Part shown: positions 47,915-56,287 of the stretch, one piece after another
Position numbering within the stretch: position 1 is the first letter of the stretch
Layout of the letters: the number at the start of each line of letters is the position of its first letter
Assembly (NCBI GenBank): GCA_013361525.1
Contig: JABFXY010000039.1
Span: forward strand, 124,001-188,000
DNA: 64,000 nt
From: Polyangiaceae bacterium
Lineage (GTDB): Bacteria > Myxococcota_A > Polyangia > Polyangiales > Polyangiaceae
Reading direction: 5' to 3'
Translations under genes and position numbers: made by a program
The notes under the pieces: generated by a model
What the model was told of the DNA's origin: nothing
Database searches by the model: none
What the model saw: only the letters and a program-made list of their open reading frames with translations

Positions 47915-49615
47915 CTATATCAGCTCCACGGCCTCCGGCACTTTGCGCTCTTGCTCCTTCGCGCCCAGATCGACACGAGCAAACGACGGCGGAACCACGG
48001 CGGTGTCGTGAGCGACCACGAGAACGAGGCGAACTTGCGCCAACTCGTGCAGCAATTTTCCGACGAGCAAGCGTCCGTCGTGGTCGAGGCCTGCTTCCGG
48101 CTCGTCGACGAGGACGAGATCGACCTCGTGAACGAGCGCACGCGCCAGCGCGACACGTCGCTGCTCGCCGCCGCTGAGCTCACCCATCGGGAGGGCGCTG
48201 ACCGACCGCTGCTGCGCCTCTGCCCGCGAGCGCAGGCCCGCGAGACCAACTCGATCCAAAGCTTTCGCGAGCTTGTCTCCATCGACGGGTGCCGTACCGA
48301 ACAGACCGACGTGCCACGCGACGTCTTCGTCCGGCACGACGTGTGGCCGCTGCGCGATCAAGATCGCGCGGCGCCGAAGCCTCTCCCAGCTGGGCCCGAC
48401 CGCTTCACTTCCGTTTAGTCGAACGCTCCCTGCGCGGATGGGCACGAGGCCGATCGCAGCGAGCAGCGCGGTCGTCTTGCCCGCACCGTTCGGTCCGACC
48501 AGCGCGAGCCCGCCGCGGTCGAGAGAAAAGCTCAGGCCCTGCGGCGTGTCGGTCGTCGCGCCCTCGTAGCGCACGCTCACCGCGGCGAGCTCGAGGTTCG
48601 TAATCGGTTCCGCGCCGTCGTCGGAACCATTCGAATCGGCGCGTTGCGTGCCCATCGGCGCAACGTCGGGCCCACCGTCCTCCCCGATGAAGCCGTTCAA
48701 CGTTGCGCGCACAGGTGCGCTGCGCGTGATGGCTTCGGCCGCCGAGACGAGCGTGAGCCCGTACGAAAGCCCCACGCCCGCGAGGACGGCCACCTCGCCC
48801 GATCGCGATCCGAACAGCTCACCCAGCCACGAGCTCGGAAGCGCGAGGAGCGCAGCGGCGAGCACGGCGGGAATCACCGCGGTGATGGCTCCGAGCCTCA
48901 CGCCGCTGCGCTCGGCCGTCGCGACGATGTTTCCTTCGGCCGCGAGTTTCCGACCCATGGCCGTCGCACGCCCCGAGGCTCGCAGCTCCGCGGAGCCGAA
49001 AATCAGCGTATCGAGCAGCTTTGCGGTCCGCATGTGCGACCGCCAACCTCGCTCGCGTGCACGCTGAGCCGCGCGGCGCGCGGGAGCGAACGCGACGAGG
49101 AGCGCGACCGCGACCAGCGCCCCGACACCGAGCCAAACGACGCCGAAGCGCAGCGCCACCACGACCAGAACGACACCGACGGCGCCGAGGCAGCCGAAGA
49201 AGTCGGGCACGGAGACCGCGTTCAGCGTCGCCACCTCGTAAATCGCGTCGACGAGGGCTGCCGCCTGCCCGTGCTCGCGGTTCGACGTCAGCGCAGCGGT
49301 CGGCTTGGCCGCGACCGCGCGAATCACGCGATCGTAAAGCGCGTCGATGTGCAGGCCGAGCAACGTCCCGCGCCACCATGTCCGGATGAACGCGGCGACG
49401 CTCGCCAGCGCCGCGAGCAACGCCGCGTGACGAACGGCGTCGACCGAAGAGAAAAGCGCGAAAAGCGAGCCAAAAAGGGTAAGCCGCGCCCCGAGCTCCA
49501 GAAGAACCGTAGGCAGGAGGAGGAGGCGGGCGCGCACGACCAGACGTTGCCGATGAACCTCGCGCCGTTCGAAGCATCGAACCTTCGAGCTTCGCTGCGC
49601 CTTGGCCGCGGCCAT
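47915..49615 (-). CDS. ABC-type exporter, lasso-peptide D protein candidate
   Basis: A 566-residue ABC transporter with a fused membrane domain (about 28-310, four to six helices) and ATPase: Walker A GPNGAGKTT (374-382), the signature LSGGEQRRVALARAL, Walker B LVLVDEPEAGLD and a VVAHDT switch. The membrane-ATPase order fits the D exporters of lasso clusters, which also give self-protection. Its ATG (49613-49615) and the B2 ATG at 49637 are only 21 bp apart in divergent orientation, so promoters must overlap the coding region. Confidence 0.88.
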   Translation of the reverse strand: MAAAKAQRSSKVRCFERREVHRQRLVVRARLLLLPTVLLELGARLTLFGSLFALFSSVDAVRHAALLAALASVAAFIRTWWRGTLLGLHIDALYDRVIRAVAAKPTAALTSNREHGQAAALVDAIYEVATLNAVSVPDFFGCLGAVGVVLVVVALRFGVVWLGVGALVAVALLVAFAPARRAAQRARERGWRSHMRTAKLLDTLIFGSAELRASGRATAMGRKLAAEGNIVATAERSGVRLGAITAVIPAVLAAALLALPSSWLGELFGSRSGEVAVLAGVGLSYGLTLVSAAEAITRSAPVRATLNGFIGEDGGPDVAPMGTQRADSNGSDDGAEPITNLELAAVSVRYEGATTDTPQGLSFSLDRGGLALVGPNGAGKTTALLAAIGLVPIRAGSVRLNGSEAVGPSWERLRRRAILIAQRPHVVPDEDVAWHVGLFGTAPVDGDKLAKALDRVGLAGLRSRAEAQQRSVSALPMGELSGGEQRRVALARALVHEVDLVLVDEPEAGLDHDGRLLVGKLLHELAQVRLVLVVAHDTAVVPPSFARVDLGAKEQERKVPEAVELI

Positions 49616-49636
49616 GGTTGCCGTCTCGAGGTGCAG

Positions 49637-50107
49637 ATGGCAACAAGAACGACCTCGATGCCCCTGTCGCTACGTCCATCGCTCTTTGCTGCGCTGAGCC
49701 GCGAAGAGCGCGCGTTCTTCGTAGCTTCGTGGCTCCTCGCGCCCGCGGCCACGGCGGGCCTGAAGGTGGCGGGGTTCCGGCGCATGACCGACCTCCTTCG
49801 TCGCGTTCCAGCCCGAAAAAGCGTCCTCTTCGCGGATGTCGGCGTCGAGCGGGCGGAGTCGCTCGTTCGTCGTGCGTTCCGCTGGTCCATCGCACGATGG
49901 TCCGTTCGAGACGGCGGGTGCTTGCCCCAGTCGATGGTGCAGTACGCTGTGCACACGCTCGGCGGCGACGAGGTTCGGTTCGTGGTCGGCGTCCAGCGCG
50001 GCGAGCCCGCTCCCGTCGGTTTCGAGGCGCACGCGTGGATCGAAGACGCGCGCCGCACCCGGCCGGATCGAAAGCACGAAGCGATCTTCGAGCTCACCGC
50101 GACATGA
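49637..50107 (+). CDS. Lasso-peptide B2 leader peptidase
   Basis: B2 is the cysteine protease that removes the lasso leader. The 156-residue protein has the transglutaminase-like core with Cys95 in DGGCLPQSMVQYAVHTLGG and His132 in GFEAHAWIED, the spacing of the family, and no PqqD part. So B1 and B2 are separate, as usual in Proteobacteria-type split systems. The next gene's ATG overlaps its TGA. The first residues (MATRTTSMPLSL) follow GTGCAG with a weak ribosome-binding site. Confidence 0.87.
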   Translation: MATRTTSMPLSLRPSLFAALSREERAFFVASWLLAPAATAGLKVAGFRRMTDLLRRVPARKSVLFADVGVERAESLVRRAFRWSIARWSVRDGGCLPQSMVQYAVHTLGGDEVRFVVGVQRGEPAPVGFEAHAWIEDARRTRPDRKHEAIFELTAT

Positions 50108-51999
50108 GCATTCTCGCTCTGGAGGTCGGACAGCATGCGGACGCGCGGCGCGTCGAACGGATGCTCGCGACATCCACTGGCGTCGGTGCGTGGGATGCCG
50201 ATGACCGCCACCACGAGCCCGGCATCGCGATCGGCGTGCGCTCGCGCTGGGTCGTGCCTGAAGACGAAGGCGCGCGGGCGATCGCGGAAGACCGCGACCG
50301 AGGTGTCGTCGTCGCGTGGGAGGGGCGCATCGACGACCGCATCGGATTGATCCGTGCGCTCGGAGCTTCGCCGCGGCTCACGAACGCCGAGCTCGCGTGC
50401 GCAGCCTTCGCCAAATGGGGAGCGGACGCACCGAAACATCTCATCGGGGAGTTCGTCTTCACCGTCTTCGATCGACGCGAAAGACGCGCTCTGATCGTGC
50501 GCGATCGTCTCGGTATTCGGCCTGTCTATTACGTCGTCCGACCTGATGGGCTCGTCCGTATCTCGAGCTGCGAGCGGGGGCTGTTCGCCTGCGGCGATGT
50601 CGACGAGCGCCCGAACCTGAAGGTGCTCGCCTCGGCGCTCGCGGGCTCGGCGGTGCTCCTCAACGAGACACTTCGTGAGGGCGTCCACGTGCTCGAGCCG
50701 GGATCGATCCTCGTGGTCCGCGAAGGCGGCACATCGACGACGACGTACTTCTCCGTCGAGCCCGGCGGCGTGGACGAGCGTCTCGCTCCTGCAGAGCACG
50801 TCGAGCGGATCCGCGCGGCGCTCGACGTCGCCGTCGCTTCGCGCACGCGCGGCAAGTGGCCGATCGCGGCGCATGCATCCGGGGGCCTCGATTCGTCGTC
50901 GGTCATTGCCGTCGCCGCGAAGCAGCTGCGGGAGGCGAATCGTCCTGCGCCGCTCCTGCTTCACATGACCTGCGCGAGCCTCCCCTGCGACGAGCGCCGA
51001 TACGCGCGATCGGTCGCCGCGCGGGTCGACGCGCCGATGGTCGAGCGCGACGGGAGCAGCGCAGTTTACGGACCATCGACCACAGACGAGGTCGATCTCG
51101 GCGGTCCGTGGTTCGAGGTCCTGCGCGAGCTCTATGGTCAGGCGCGAGAAGCCGGCGCGCGTGTCGTCCTCACCGGCGACGGCAGCGACGAGGTGCAGCT
51201 CCGGCACTGGCTCGAGATCGACGACTCGCTGCTGCGCGGCGAATGGCTCGACGCCGCCAGGTTCGCCGGCCTCTTCGACGAGCCCCTCGACCGCGACGGC
51301 TGGTCGCGCCTCGCTCGGGGGTTCGCTCGAAACAAGCTCCCGCAGGTCACGAAGCTCTGGCGCGCGCGCAGACGTCCCGGCGACGGGCTGCCTTCATTCC
51401 TCACGCCGATGGCGAGAGCGTCGGCCCTGGAGAGCCTCGCTGCGCTCGAGCAGCGCCGGAACGACGTTCCGCATCCCAGCCCGCTTCGGCGAGCCGTCGC
51501 CGTCGAGCTCACGTCCACCGTCGGGATGACGCTGATCATGCAGGAGCTCCATTCGTTCGCATCCCACTGCGGCGTCGAGCTCTTGCACCCGTTCCTCGAC
51601 ATCCGGGTCGTCGAGGCGTTCCACGCTCTCCCCACACGCATGCGGACGTCCTTCGACCTCGTGAAACCGACGCTGCGAACGGCCATGGAAGGCCTGCTTC
51701 CGCCGGAGGTTTTGTGGCGATCGATCCCGACGCACTACAACGACTTCCACGAGGCGGCGTGGCGGCGGGAGCGCGACGCGTGGCTTCCGCTCGCAAGGTC
51801 GTCGTCGCTCGCGCGGCTCGGGCTCGTCGACCCGGAGCGCTTCCGCCGTGCCGTCGAAGAGGCATTCGAGGGCGAGCTGACGGCCGACGTTCGCAACGCG
51901 CTCGAGCTCGAGGGTTGGCTCGCTCGTCTAGACGCAACGAGCCGGGCGCCCCATGCGACCGCCAGATCCTGGCCAGATGGCAAGGGCTTGGCGCCGTGA
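50104..51999 (+). CDS. Lasso-peptide C cyclase (asparagine-synthetase-like)
   Basis: The C protein activates the ring Asp/Glu of the lasso precursor with ATP and closes the macrolactam. The 631-residue protein has a degenerate glutaminase half (1-225, no N-terminal Cys, as in other C proteins) with a RDRLGIRPVYYVV segment (133-145), and the synthetase half with the PPi loop SGGLDSSS (259-266). Then come LLLHMTCASLPCDERRYARS and VVLTGDGSDEVQ, and an EVLWRSIPTHYNDFHEAA segment near the C-terminus. ATGA overlap with B2 (50104-50107). Confidence 0.9.
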   Translation: MSILALEVGQHADARRVERMLATSTGVGAWDADDRHHEPGIAIGVRSRWVVPEDEGARAIAEDRDRGVVVAWEGRIDDRIGLIRALGASPRLTNAELACAAFAKWGADAPKHLIGEFVFTVFDRRERRALIVRDRLGIRPVYYVVRPDGLVRISSCERGLFACGDVDERPNLKVLASALAGSAVLLNETLREGVHVLEPGSILVVREGGTSTTTYFSVEPGGVDERLAPAEHVERIRAALDVAVASRTRGKWPIAAHASGGLDSSSVIAVAAKQLREANRPAPLLLHMTCASLPCDERRYARSVAARVDAPMVERDGSSAVYGPSTTDEVDLGGPWFEVLRELYGQAREAGARVVLTGDGSDEVQLRHWLEIDDSLLRGEWLDAARFAGLFDEPLDRDGWSRLARGFARNKLPQVTKLWRARRRPGDGLPSFLTPMARASALESLAALEQRRNDVPHPSPLRRAVAVELTSTVGMTLIMQELHSFASHCGVELLHPFLDIRVVEAFHALPTRMRTSFDLVKPTLRTAMEGLLPPEVLWRSIPTHYNDFHEAAWRRERDAWLPLARSSSLARLGLVDPERFRRAVEEAFEGELTADVRNALELEGWLARLDATSRAPHATARSWPDGKGLAP

Positions 52000-52060
52000 A
52001 TGTTCGCTGGGGGCAGGCATCGTATGGTATCAGTCTCCTTCGGCCACGGAATCGACGCCC

Positions 52061-52222
52061 ATGACTGACCCTTCCGATCTTCCGCAGCACGCCGCGCCGA
52101 TCCCGAAGCGGGCACGGCGCCCGTACCGCAAGCCCGAGCTGATTGCGTATGGCCGGGTCGAGGACATGACCCGCGCGGGGAAGAAGTCCAACTCCGAAGC
52201 CAGCAAAAGGCCTCGCAACTGA
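52061..52222 (+). CDS. Lasso-peptide precursor
   Basis: A 53-residue precursor, ATG at 52061, in the normal place after C. The leader has the YxxPxLxxxG recognition motif (Y22, P25, L27, G31: YRKPELIAYG) and the Thr at the penultimate leader position (T37, DMTR), so cleavage is predicted between R38 and A39. The core is AGKKSNSEASKRPRN (39-53): Ala1, ring Glu at core position 8 (E46) and a seven-residue basic tail ASKRPRN. Unusually, it has no aromatic or large aliphatic plug; Lys and Arg side chains would have to hold the tail. A cut one residue later would put Glu at position 7, also allowed. Confidence 0.85.
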   Translation: MTDPSDLPQHAAPIPKRARRPYRKPELIAYGRVEDMTRAGKKSNSEASKRPRN

Positions 52223-52235
52223 CGACCCGCCCGGT

Positions 52236-52288
52236 CTGACTGGTCCTTCCTGACTGGTCTCTGACTGGCCCTCCCTGACTGGCCCTCC
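52236..52288. repeat. Short tandem repeats between lasso precursor and kinase genes
   Basis: CTGACTGG-type units begin at 52236, 52250, 52261 and 52275; the last two are identical (CTGACTGGCCCTCC) and the earlier two are variants (one shorter). They lie 14 bp after the precursor stop and 32 bp before the TTG of the HPr-kinase-like gene. Possibly structured RNA or an RNA processing or stability region for the precursor mRNA. Confidence 0.75.
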
Positions 52289-52319
52289 CTGGGGGCGATG
52301 AGACCTCGAAGGCGCTACG

Positions 52320-53165
52320 TTGAACGCGGCGGCGCGTATCAAACCCGTGCTCCGGTGGATCCCAGCGCAGGCTCCCCGTGAAGACCACGGCCCCGAAGCG
52401 TGGATTGTTTCGTACGACTTCGAGGGCTCGACCTTCTTGCGCGTGGGTCGGCTGGGGTCGGGGTACCTGGTGCGCGCCCCGGGCGTGGCCGACTTCCGGA
52501 TGAGCGAAGACGGGACGAGCGTCGAGGTCGTTCCCTATCCGGGCGTCGACAAGGCCGAGATCGAGGAGCTCTTCGAGCAAGTCGTCGTCCCGGGGATCGA
52601 TCAACTCGCGGGCACGCCTGCGATCCACGCGTCCGCCGTGTCGACGCCTCATGGCGCGATCGCGTTCGTGGGGCCGTCCGGTGCGGGCAAGTCGACGCTC
52701 GCGGGGCTGCTCTCCACGAAGTGGCCGCTCCTCGCCGATGACTACCTGCCCTTGCGAATCGACGGAGATCGCGTCGTCGCGCAACCATCGTCGACGTGGG
52801 TTCGGCTCCGCGGCGCCTCGGTCGAGCGGCTTCGTGAGCAGGGGACGATCCGCGCCGGCAAGCTCGCGGTGGAGCGGCCGAGCTCGCAGGATCCCCAGGT
52901 GCTTTCACGCCTCTACGCCATCGGCGGTGAAGCGGACGCGATCTCCATCGGTACGTGCTCGCGACGCGACGCGCTCGTCCTCGTCGCATCGCAGCTTTTG
53001 AGGCTCGATACCGAGAAGCCCGCTCTTTTGGAAGCGGAGCTCGGCTTCGTCGAGCGCGTCATCGAGCGCGTCCCCCTTCGCGTGCTGCGCTACCCGCGCA
53101 GCTTCGACGTCGTCGAGGCCGTCGAGCGCGCCATCGAGGAAGACCTCATGAAGGGGTCACCGTGA
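52320..53165 (+). CDS. HPr-kinase-like lasso-cluster kinase
   Basis: A 281-residue protein with the HprK-type kinase fold: AIHASAVSTPHG (101-112), P-loop GPSGAGKS (118-125) and the LADDYLPL motif (139-146) with its metal Asp. The N-terminal half is not HPr-like but is typical of the kinases found in lasso clusters, where a related protein phosphorylates a serine of the precursor (known from other bacteria; function here is inferred). The precursor core contains Ser5, Ser7 and Ser10. The start is TTG 52320 or GTG 52347. Its end overlaps the opposite-strand B1 gene by 20 bp. Confidence 0.85.
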   Translation: MNAAARIKPVLRWIPAQAPREDHGPEAWIVSYDFEGSTFLRVGRLGSGYLVRAPGVADFRMSEDGTSVEVVPYPGVDKAEIEELFEQVVVPGIDQLAGTPAIHASAVSTPHGAIAFVGPSGAGKSTLAGLLSTKWPLLADDYLPLRIDGDRVVAQPSSTWVRLRGASVERLREQGTIRAGKLAVERPSSQDPQVLSRLYAIGGEADAISIGTCSRRDALVLVASQLLRLDTEKPALLEAELGFVERVIERVPLRVLRYPRSFDVVEAVERAIEEDLMKGSP

Positions 53166-53430
53166 CGAGCCGCTTGTCGATCAGCGCACCGACGAACTCG
53201 CGCATGTCGCGCTCGAGATCGTTCGATTCGACCTCGAACTCCTCCTCCAACGAGGAGCAGAGGGACGCGAACGTCGTGCCGGAGACGATCATTTCCCAAG
53301 CGCGCGTGGCAACCTCGTTCATCCCGAAGTACGTCCCTGAGCCGAGGTGCAGGAGAACCGCCTCTCCGTCGAGCACGCGGGAGAGCACTTCGGGCGGACA
53401 GGTCAATCGGTCGGTGATGGCGATCTGCAT
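53146..53430 (-). CDS. PqqD-family lasso B1 protein (RiPP recognition element)
   Basis: A 94-residue PqqD-type protein (ATG 53428-53430) that would bind the leader and present it to B2 and C. It shows ITDRLTCPPEVLSRVLDGEA, then LLHLGSGTYFGMNEVATRAW and the helical FVGALIDKRLVTVTPS end, the RRE fold order. In most lasso clusters B1 is on the same strand as B2 and C; here it is on the opposite strand between the kinase and methyltransferase genes. Still the only separate RRE in the cluster, so it is the best B1 candidate. Confidence 0.85.
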   Translation of the reverse strand: MQIAITDRLTCPPEVLSRVLDGEAVLLHLGSGTYFGMNEVATRAWEMIVSGTTFASLCSSLEEEFEVESNDLERDMREFVGALIDKRLVTVTPS

Positions 53431-53493
53431 TTCTACCCAGGGGTATCGCGCTGGAAGGCAACCGTGGCAAGCCGTCCGGAAAGGACATTCTCC

Positions 53494-54687
53494 GTGGTAC
53501 CCGGCCTGACGCGCGATTCGTTGCTCGAGCGAGCGCCGGCGATCACGCTGACGCTTTACCCCGGTTACACCGTCGCCGACCTCGACGGACGAGCCATTCC
53601 CGTCGGTGTCCATGCGCTATCCGTCCTCGCGGCCTGCAGCGAGCCGATCCGTCTCGGTGCGTTGGCCGAGCGCGCGAACGTGACCGGGGCTCGGGACTTC
53701 ATCGACTTCATCGGCACCGTCAGCGATTTGATCCAGAACGGCCTTCTCACCACCGACAGCGCGCGTCCCCTGGCGAGCGATCGGCGCGGCCTCTGGAGCG
53801 ATCCGAGCGTCCACGTGGCGATGCTCAATGACGTCGCTCGGACCGACGCGTTCCTTCGTGCGGTGCGCCAAACCGTCCGTCCGACCGATGTCGTCGTCGA
53901 CATCGGGACCGGGACGGGCATCCTCGCCATCGCCGCCGCAAAAGCCGGAGCGCGACGCGTCTACGCGATCGAGTCTTCGGAGATCGCCGACGTCGCGACC
54001 GCGATGATCGAGAAAAACGGCGTCGCGGACCGCGTGACGGTGGTTCGGGGTTGGTCGACGCGCGTGAGCCTCGCCGAGCAGGCGACGGTCCTCGTCACCG
54101 AGACGATCGGCAACGATCCCTTCGCCGAGCACGCGTTCCAGATCGTCGTCGACGCGAAGAAACGTCTGCTCACCGACGATGCGCGCATCATCCCCGGGCA
54201 CGTCCGGCTCTACGCCGTCCTCGTCGAAGCGCCGCCTGCGCTCGTCGACAGGCTTTGCTTCAGCACGGCGAACATCGATCGCTGGTCGCATTCGTTCGGG
54301 CTCGATTTCTCGACCCTGATGCCCAATCGCGAGAACTACCTATACCCGGCCTCGATCTCGGCGGAGCGTGCGCGGGATCTCGTCGAGCTGTCGGATCCCG
54401 TCGAGCTCGGGTACCTCGACTACCACGCGCCCTCCCCCATTCCCGACCAACAGGTCGTCGCCACCGTTTCACAGGACGGCACGCTCGCAGCCGCCCTGCT
54501 CTTCTTCGAAGTGGACGTGGCACCGGGCGTCACCATCAGCACGCGGCCACGCGTCGCGAGCCCGACCAACCACTGGCTGCCGACGTTGTGGTTCGAGCCG
54601 CAAATCCGCAGCGTGACCCGCGGTGAAAGCGTCAAGCTCGCCTTTCGCCAAGAAGGCAGCGCGGCCGTGCTCGAGGTGTCGCGATGA
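53494..54687 (+). CDS. PRMT-like methyltransferase with RRE-like N-terminus
   Basis: A 397-residue protein. I chose GTG 53494 because GGAAAGGA lies eight bases before it. Residues about 15-90 resemble a PqqD/RRE winged helix: ITLTLYPGYTVADLDG, then VGVHALSVLAACSEPIRLG and ending VSDLIQNGLL. After that comes the class I methyltransferase core of protein arginine methyltransferases: HVAMLNDVARTDAFLRAV (107-124), motif I VDIGTGTG (135-142), acidic E160 and the double-E loop T-E203-T-I-G-N-D-P-F-A-E212 with the nine-residue spacing of PRMTs. The C-terminal beta barrel fits as well. A lasso tail with Arg12 and Arg14 is the obvious candidate substrate (inference). Confidence 0.85.
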   Translation: MVPGLTRDSLLERAPAITLTLYPGYTVADLDGRAIPVGVHALSVLAACSEPIRLGALAERANVTGARDFIDFIGTVSDLIQNGLLTTDSARPLASDRRGLWSDPSVHVAMLNDVARTDAFLRAVRQTVRPTDVVVDIGTGTGILAIAAAKAGARRVYAIESSEIADVATAMIEKNGVADRVTVVRGWSTRVSLAEQATVLVTETIGNDPFAEHAFQIVVDAKKRLLTDDARIIPGHVRLYAVLVEAPPALVDRLCFSTANIDRWSHSFGLDFSTLMPNRENYLYPASISAERARDLVELSDPVELGYLDYHAPSPIPDQQVVATVSQDGTLAAALLFFEVDVAPGVTISTRPRVASPTNHWLPTLWFEPQIRSVTRGESVKLAFRQEGSAAVLEVSR

Positions 54688-55205
54688 CCGACGCCGACCG
54701 CGCCGCGGACCTCACCCGCCTGTGCCGCACCTGCGGCGTCTGCTGCAACGGCGTGATGTTCGCGTACGTCGAGGTCGAGAAATCCGAGATGCGCGCCGAC
54801 ACGCGCAGGCGGCTGCACGTCCTCGAGGCGGAGAATCGCTTCACCCTCCCCTGCTGCGAGCACGGCCCCGAAGGCTGCCAGGTCTACGACGATCGGCCTT
54901 CGATCTGCCGCAGCTACACCTGCGCGCTCTACGACGAATACAAAGAGACCGGCGAAGAGCTCGATCGCAAGCTGATGCGCGTCGAGCGCATCAAGCAGCT
55001 CGTCGCGACCATCCGCGCGCGACGTCGCGGGGCCGCCGATCACGAGTGGTTGCCCCGCGCGATCTCCGAGATGCTCGCTGTCGGAAAGCCGACCGACGTG
55101 GAGCGCGAGCTCCTGCTCGATGTCGCGGAGCTCGCGATGCGCCTGCAACGCGATATCGGGTGGAGCCCGAAGCCGATCGAAAAAGCGCCCGAACCGGGAG
55201 ACTAG
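54684..55205 (+). CDS. YkgJ-type Cys-cluster protein
   Basis: A 173-residue protein of the YkgJ/UPF0153 type, with an eight-plus Cys pattern: C14, C17, C20, C21 in the RLCRTCGVCCNG segment, C57, C58, C65, C75 and C80 (CRSYTC). The Cys arrangement is suitable for zinc or an Fe-S cluster. The ATG at 54684 overlaps the preceding stop (ATGA), so it is in the lasso operon. The role in the pathway is unknown. Confidence 0.85.
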   Translation: MTDADRAADLTRLCRTCGVCCNGVMFAYVEVEKSEMRADTRRRLHVLEAENRFTLPCCEHGPEGCQVYDDRPSICRSYTCALYDEYKETGEELDRKLMRVERIKQLVATIRARRRGAADHEWLPRAISEMLAVGKPTDVERELLLDVAELAMRLQRDIGWSPKPIEKAPEPGD

Positions 55206-55210
55206 GCATC

Positions 55211-56287
55211 ATGGCCGCGGCCCGAGCGCTTCTTCGTTACGTCCACGCGCGAGCTGCGACGCAAATCGCAGAGCCGTCGGATCTGCTCGACACCGCGCGC
55301 GAGCTCGAGCTCGAGGGTGCGCTCTACGCAGCGCTTCGCAGGCGCGGCGAGTCGGACCGGATCCCCGCGACCGCGCTCGAAGAGCTGCGACGGGTCCACG
55401 TCGAGAACGCAGCGCACGCCATGGAAGTCCTGCGCTGCACCCGCGAGCTCGAGGAGGCGCTGCGCTCGGCGGGCGTCGAGATGGCCCCCCTCAAAGGTGT
55501 CGCGTTGCTCGACGCCGGTGTGCTCCCGAACCCCGGGATCCGCTTTTGTCTCGACCTCGACGTCCTCACGCGACCCAAAGATCGCGAGCGCGTCCGCGCT
55601 GTCCTCGAACGCCTCGGATACGCGAGCGCCGGGCTCGGCGGCGCACCGAAACACCTGCCGGAGTACCGTCGCGGCACGATGATCGTCGAGGTGCACGAGG
55701 TCGCGTTCTGGGATCGCGCCGGAAAAAAATACGGGTTCGACGAGCTCGCGACGGAGCGTGATCCGCTTGCTTTCACGCTGGTTCATCTCGTTCACCACCT
55801 CCACGTGAGCTCGGTCACGACACCGTCGCTCGTCGCGAAGACGATCGGTGACGTCGTCGCGGTGCTCGAGGACGATCGAGCACCGCGCGTGGTTGAACGG
55901 GCTCGAGAGCTCGCGCTGTCGGTCGGGCTCGAACGCGAGCTCGACGGGCTCGTTTCGGTTGTGACGAGTCTCATCGGCGGTGACCTGCCCGACCCGGGCG
56001 CAGAAGCGGTGTTTGCGCTCTGCGATTCGACCTCCGAGACGGAGCATGCATGGCGCGTGATCGCGTATTACGCGCGGGCAATCACCACCGGGCCGTCATG
56101 GTTCCGAACGGAGCTGCTTCGTGCGATTTTCGCGCCGAACAGCACCACCAGCGGGTCGAGAGCGACACCCACAGGACGGTGGAGAGCCGCACCCAGATAC
56201 GCCGCGCGCTCGGTGCAGATCGCGTATCGCGCCGTGGATCGCTTGTCTCGGGCGGTCATCCGAGACAGAACGCCTCGCCGACGATGA
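55211..56287 (+). CDS. PF14907-type nucleotidyltransferase of lasso cluster
   Basis: A 358-residue protein whose N-terminal part has the motif MAPLKGVALLDAG (91-103) and FCLDLDVLTRPKD (112-124), i.e. the LKG...DxD of the NTP_transf_5 family, with D115/D117 as metal ligands. Helical C-terminal part. In some lasso clusters a protein of this family sits next to an HprK-like kinase, suggesting further modification of a phosphorylated peptide (established co-occurrence, function inferred). ATG at 55211, five bases after the Cys-cluster gene. Confidence 0.85.
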   Translation: MAAARALLRYVHARAATQIAEPSDLLDTARELELEGALYAALRRRGESDRIPATALEELRRVHVENAAHAMEVLRCTRELEEALRSAGVEMAPLKGVALLDAGVLPNPGIRFCLDLDVLTRPKDRERVRAVLERLGYASAGLGGAPKHLPEYRRGTMIVEVHEVAFWDRAGKKYGFDELATERDPLAFTLVHLVHHLHVSSVTTPSLVAKTIGDVVAVLEDDRAPRVVERARELALSVGLERELDGLVSVVTSLIGGDLPDPGAEAVFALCDSTSETEHAWRVIAYYARAITTGPSWFRTELLRAIFAPNSTTSGSRATPTGRWRAAPRYAARSVQIAYRAVDRLSRAVIRDRTPRRR

